64,000 nucleotides of DNA, taken from NCBI RefSeq assembly GCF_039524395.1, contig NZ_BAAAGO010000015.1. One strand, 5' to 3'. Source of the DNA: Micropruina glycogenica (GTDB taxonomy: Bacteria; Actinomycetota; Actinomycetes; Propionibacteriales; Propionibacteriaceae). A program made the translations under genes and the position numbers. How positions within the stretch are numbered: the stretch's first letter is position 1; each line of letters begins with the position of its first letter. Of the stretch, positions 62,406 to 64,000 are shown piece after piece. The notes beneath the pieces are model-generated. The model made no database searches. It saw only the letters and a program-made list of their open reading frames with translations, and had not been told where the DNA came from.

Positions 62406-63389
62406 TCAGTCGGTATCTGCGGGCGCCTTCTGATCGTCCGTTTCGACTTCGGCAGGCGGGACGCCGTCGGGCTCGGCCGACGAGTCTGCGTCCAGCTCAG
62501 CGTCACCGGTCTCGGGCTCGTCCGTCTCGTCGAGTGGGGCTTCGCGACCTGGCAGGTAGACCGACTCTTCGCGTCCGGGCTTGAACTTCACCAGCCAGAC
62601 CAGAATCGCCACCCCGGCGAGGCAGATCAGCGCCGCGACGAACTGGTTGAACCTGATCGAGCCGAAGGTGTCGTAGCTGAAGTCGAGCCGAATGCCCTCG
62701 GTGAAGAACCGGCCGAAGCCGTACAGCGCGACGTAGAGCGCGAACACCTTGCCGCGACCCAGCCGGAAGCGCCGGTCGGCCCAGAGCAGCACCCCGGCCA
62801 CCAGCAGGTTCCACAGCGACTCGTACAGAAACGTCGGGTGAAAGGTCGAATACTGCTCGTAGCCGGGCACCCGGTGCGCCGCATCGATCTCGAGCCCCCA
62901 GGGCAGGTCGGTGGGCAGGCCGTAGAGCTCTTGGTTGAACCAGTTGCCGAACCGGCCCAGCGCTTGGCCCACCGCGATGCCGGGCGCCAGCGAGTCGGCC
63001 AACGACGAGAACCGCACGCCCCCCCGCCGGCACATCAGCCACGCCGCCAGCGCACCGCCGCCGATGGCGCCGTAGATGGCGATGCCGCCCTCCCAGATGC
63101 GAAACACGCTCCACGGGTCGATGCCCGGGCCGAAGTAGTCGCCCAGGTGGGTGAGCACGTGATAGATGCGAGCCCCGACGATGCCGACCGGAATGGCCAC
63201 CAGCACGATCGTTTCGAACTGGTCGGGCGAACCGCCGCGGGCCTGCCAGCGACGGTTGCCGATCATCCAGGCCGCGATCATGCCCGTGATCAGGCACAAC
63301 GCGTAGATGTGCAGGTAGAACGGGCCGATCTGCCAGCCGCTGATCGGCGGGGACGGAATGGACAACAGCACCCGCCCATACTGCCCCAT
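62406..63389 (-). CDS. lgt: Prolipoprotein diacylglyceryl transferase
   Basis: 327 residues. Seven membrane spans are expected; the Lgt signature GRFGNWFNQELYG, the conserved YHVLTH, ERPRM-like FHPTFLYESLWNLLV and FTEGIRLDF are seen. Residues about 275-327 are a long acidic Asp/Glu-rich C-terminal tail, typical of actinobacterial Lgt. It transfers diacylglycerol from phosphatidylglycerol to the lipobox Cys, the first step in lipoprotein maturation; Lnt for the last step is at 9534. It is convergent with the unknown protein gene, with an 11-bp gap. Confidence 0.95.
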   Translation of the reverse strand: MGQYGRVLLSIPSPPISGWQIGPFYLHIYALCLITGMIAAWMIGNRRWQARGGSPDQFETIVLVAIPVGIVGARIYHVLTHLGDYFGPGIDPWSVFRIWEGGIAIYGAIGGGALAAWLMCRRGGVRFSSLADSLAPGIAVGQALGRFGNWFNQELYGLPTDLPWGLEIDAAHRVPGYEQYSTFHPTFLYESLWNLLVAGVLLWADRRFRLGRGKVFALYVALYGFGRFFTEGIRLDFSYDTFGSIRFNQFVAALICLAGVAILVWLVKFKPGREESVYLPGREAPLDETDEPETGDAELDADSSAEPDGVPPAEVETDDQKAPADTD

Positions 63390-63452
63390 CGGCGAAACCC
63401 ACCTGGACGTGCCCGCGGTGGAGAATGCAGTGACTGTGCGAGCGGGTCGGGA

Positions 63453-63479
63453 GAGATTCCGGCGTTCGCCGGAATGACG
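63453..63479. repeat. TTCCGGCG-type palindromic repeat
   Basis: The same core and flanks as 12982-13008 and 52473-52499. It is upstream of lgt and marks the start of the repeat-filled right end of the window. Confidence 0.85.
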
Positions 63480-63505
63480 AGAACTGCGGGTGCTCCCTTG
63501 TAGAA

Positions 63506-63755
63506 CCGTCCGGGGTCTCGACAGCTCGTCAACCCGGCGAACGCCGGGATCTCTCGACGGGCCGTCCGGGGTCCCGACGAGCTCGACCAGCGACCCTCGT
63601 CATCCTGGCGAACGCCGGGATCTCTCGACGGGCCGTCCGTAGGTCTCGACGAGCTCGACCAGCGCTCTTCGTCATCCTGGCGAACGCCGGGATCTCTCGA
63701 CTGGCCGTCCGGGGTCTCGACGAGCTCGACCAGCGCGCTCTTCGTCTCGCCGAGC
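63506..63755. repeat. Tandem array of about 71-72-bp units
   Basis: Units begin CCGTCCGGGGTCTCGACGAG-like sequence at 63506, 63562, 63633 and 63705 (spacings 56, 71 and 72 bp). Each full unit joins a GGTCTCGACGAGCTCGACCA repeat to a palindrome CTGGCGAACGCCGGGAT. The first is shortened and the last incomplete. The array looks built from two common intergenic repeats amplified together. Confidence 0.8.
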
Positions 63756-63769
63756 TGATCGGACCTTGA

Positions 63770-63877
63770 AAGCGGAGCGGGGGCGCCCCTGTCAGGGTGT
63801 GGTCGGGCGTTTGCGCACTGCGAGGCGCTGGCCGAGCAGTCCCGCAAGGGCGGGACAGGGCCCCCCGCTCCGCGGCA
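63770..63877. repeat. 108-bp dispersed repeat with inverted ends, copy 2
   Basis: It matches the 13026-13136 element over its length, including the interior GTGTGGTCGGGCGTTTGCGC and the GCGGAGCGGGGGCGCCCCTG/CCCCCCGCTCCGC ends. It directly follows the tandem array. No coding potential or transposase is seen. Confidence 0.8.
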
Positions 63878-64000
63878 ATCGAAGCGACCACCGAGAGGTC
63901 TCGACGTAGAGGATGTAAGTGCCTCCCGGCAAGGGGGCGTGTGACCCTGGTCTCGACTGGCGTACCCCCGGAAGGGGTCTGCCTTGGGTTTGATCCGTCC
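63878..64000. other. Unassigned right end of window
   Basis: The last 123 bp contain short inverted C- and G-runs (CCTCCCGGCAAGGGGGCG, CGTACCCCCGGAAGGGG) but no recognisable gene, tRNA or riboswitch. A gene or stable RNA extending past the window cannot be excluded. Confidence 0.5.

Noticed and set aside
63506..63755. CRISPR-like array
   Set aside because: Units are 71-72 bp with no constant-repeat/variable-spacer structure, no cas genes are present, and the repeats occur elsewhere as intergenic elements.

Overview
This window is a chromosomal segment of a high-GC actinobacterium, most likely a member of the Propionibacteriaceae or a close relative. The signs are: RbpA (the actinobacterial RNA polymerase-binding protein), polyprenol-phosphate-mannose synthase next to Lnt, an IdeR/DtxR-type iron box, GTG/TTG starts and 4-nt ATGA overlaps, and a pyrophosphate-dependent phosphofructokinase that closely resembles the Propionibacterium enzyme. 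I recognise no tRNA, rRNA, CRISPR array, transposase or prophage. The content is mainly core and housekeeping, with several accessory islets.

Layout. 1-581: end of an alpha/beta hydrolase. 689-2912: a tight three-gene operon of an Asp/Gly/Thr repeat mini-protein, a JmjC/cupin oxygenase and a thioredoxin-like [2Fe-2S] protein. This is the most unusual locus and looks like a peptide-modification (RiPP-like) system. 3004-6984: siderophore-iron ABC importer (ATPase, two FecCD permeases, divergent binding lipoprotein) around an iron box. 7057-9505: ketopantoate reductase, 5'-3' exonuclease, Lrp regulator. 9534-12738: lnt, ppm, fxsA. 13167-21081: rbpA, Atg22-like MFS, glycerophosphodiesterase, YqeY, pdxY, map, an XRE-MurA fusion, lpd. 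21309-29092: fmdB-fmdA, lipoprotein, MFS, GNAT, LppU-like protein, D-Ala-D-Ala dipeptidase, LLM oxidoreductase, TPR protein. 29117-36524: disulfide oxidoreductase, GlsB, SatD-like operon, DHA2 MFS, ppk2, orphan response regulator, YciO. 36590-41168: MalY-type lyase, TadG-like protein, PPi-PFK, CHAD protein, membrane protein. 41197-45825: dnaE carrying a 372-residue intein with LAGLIDADG motifs. 46032-55053: decayed and accessory genes (GIY-YIG/DUF4357 remnant, truncated and frameshifted PEP-utilising gene, frameshifted TPR/membrane protein) mixed with intact enzymes. 55164-61149: gltB-gltD. 61348-63389: unknown Gln/Asn/Met-rich protein and lgt. 63390-64000: a repeat-filled end.

Functional links. 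Lgt and Lnt start and finish lipoprotein acylation, and the window encodes two evident lipoproteins. Ppm would make the mannose donor for lipoglycans or glycoproteins. PPi-PFK, Ppk2 and the polyphosphate-binding CHAD protein suggest an active PPi/polyphosphate economy, although they are not one operon.

Intergenic space is rich in short palindromes. One family has a GGGGACGGTTCC core (3 sites); another is TTCCGGCG..CGCCGGAA or its TCCCGG variant (about ten copies). There is also a 108-111-bp element with inverted ends (2 copies) and a 71-72-bp tandem array near the right end. Several palindromes lie between convergent genes and probably act as bidirectional terminators. All calls come from reading the sequence and from family knowledge; no database search was run.
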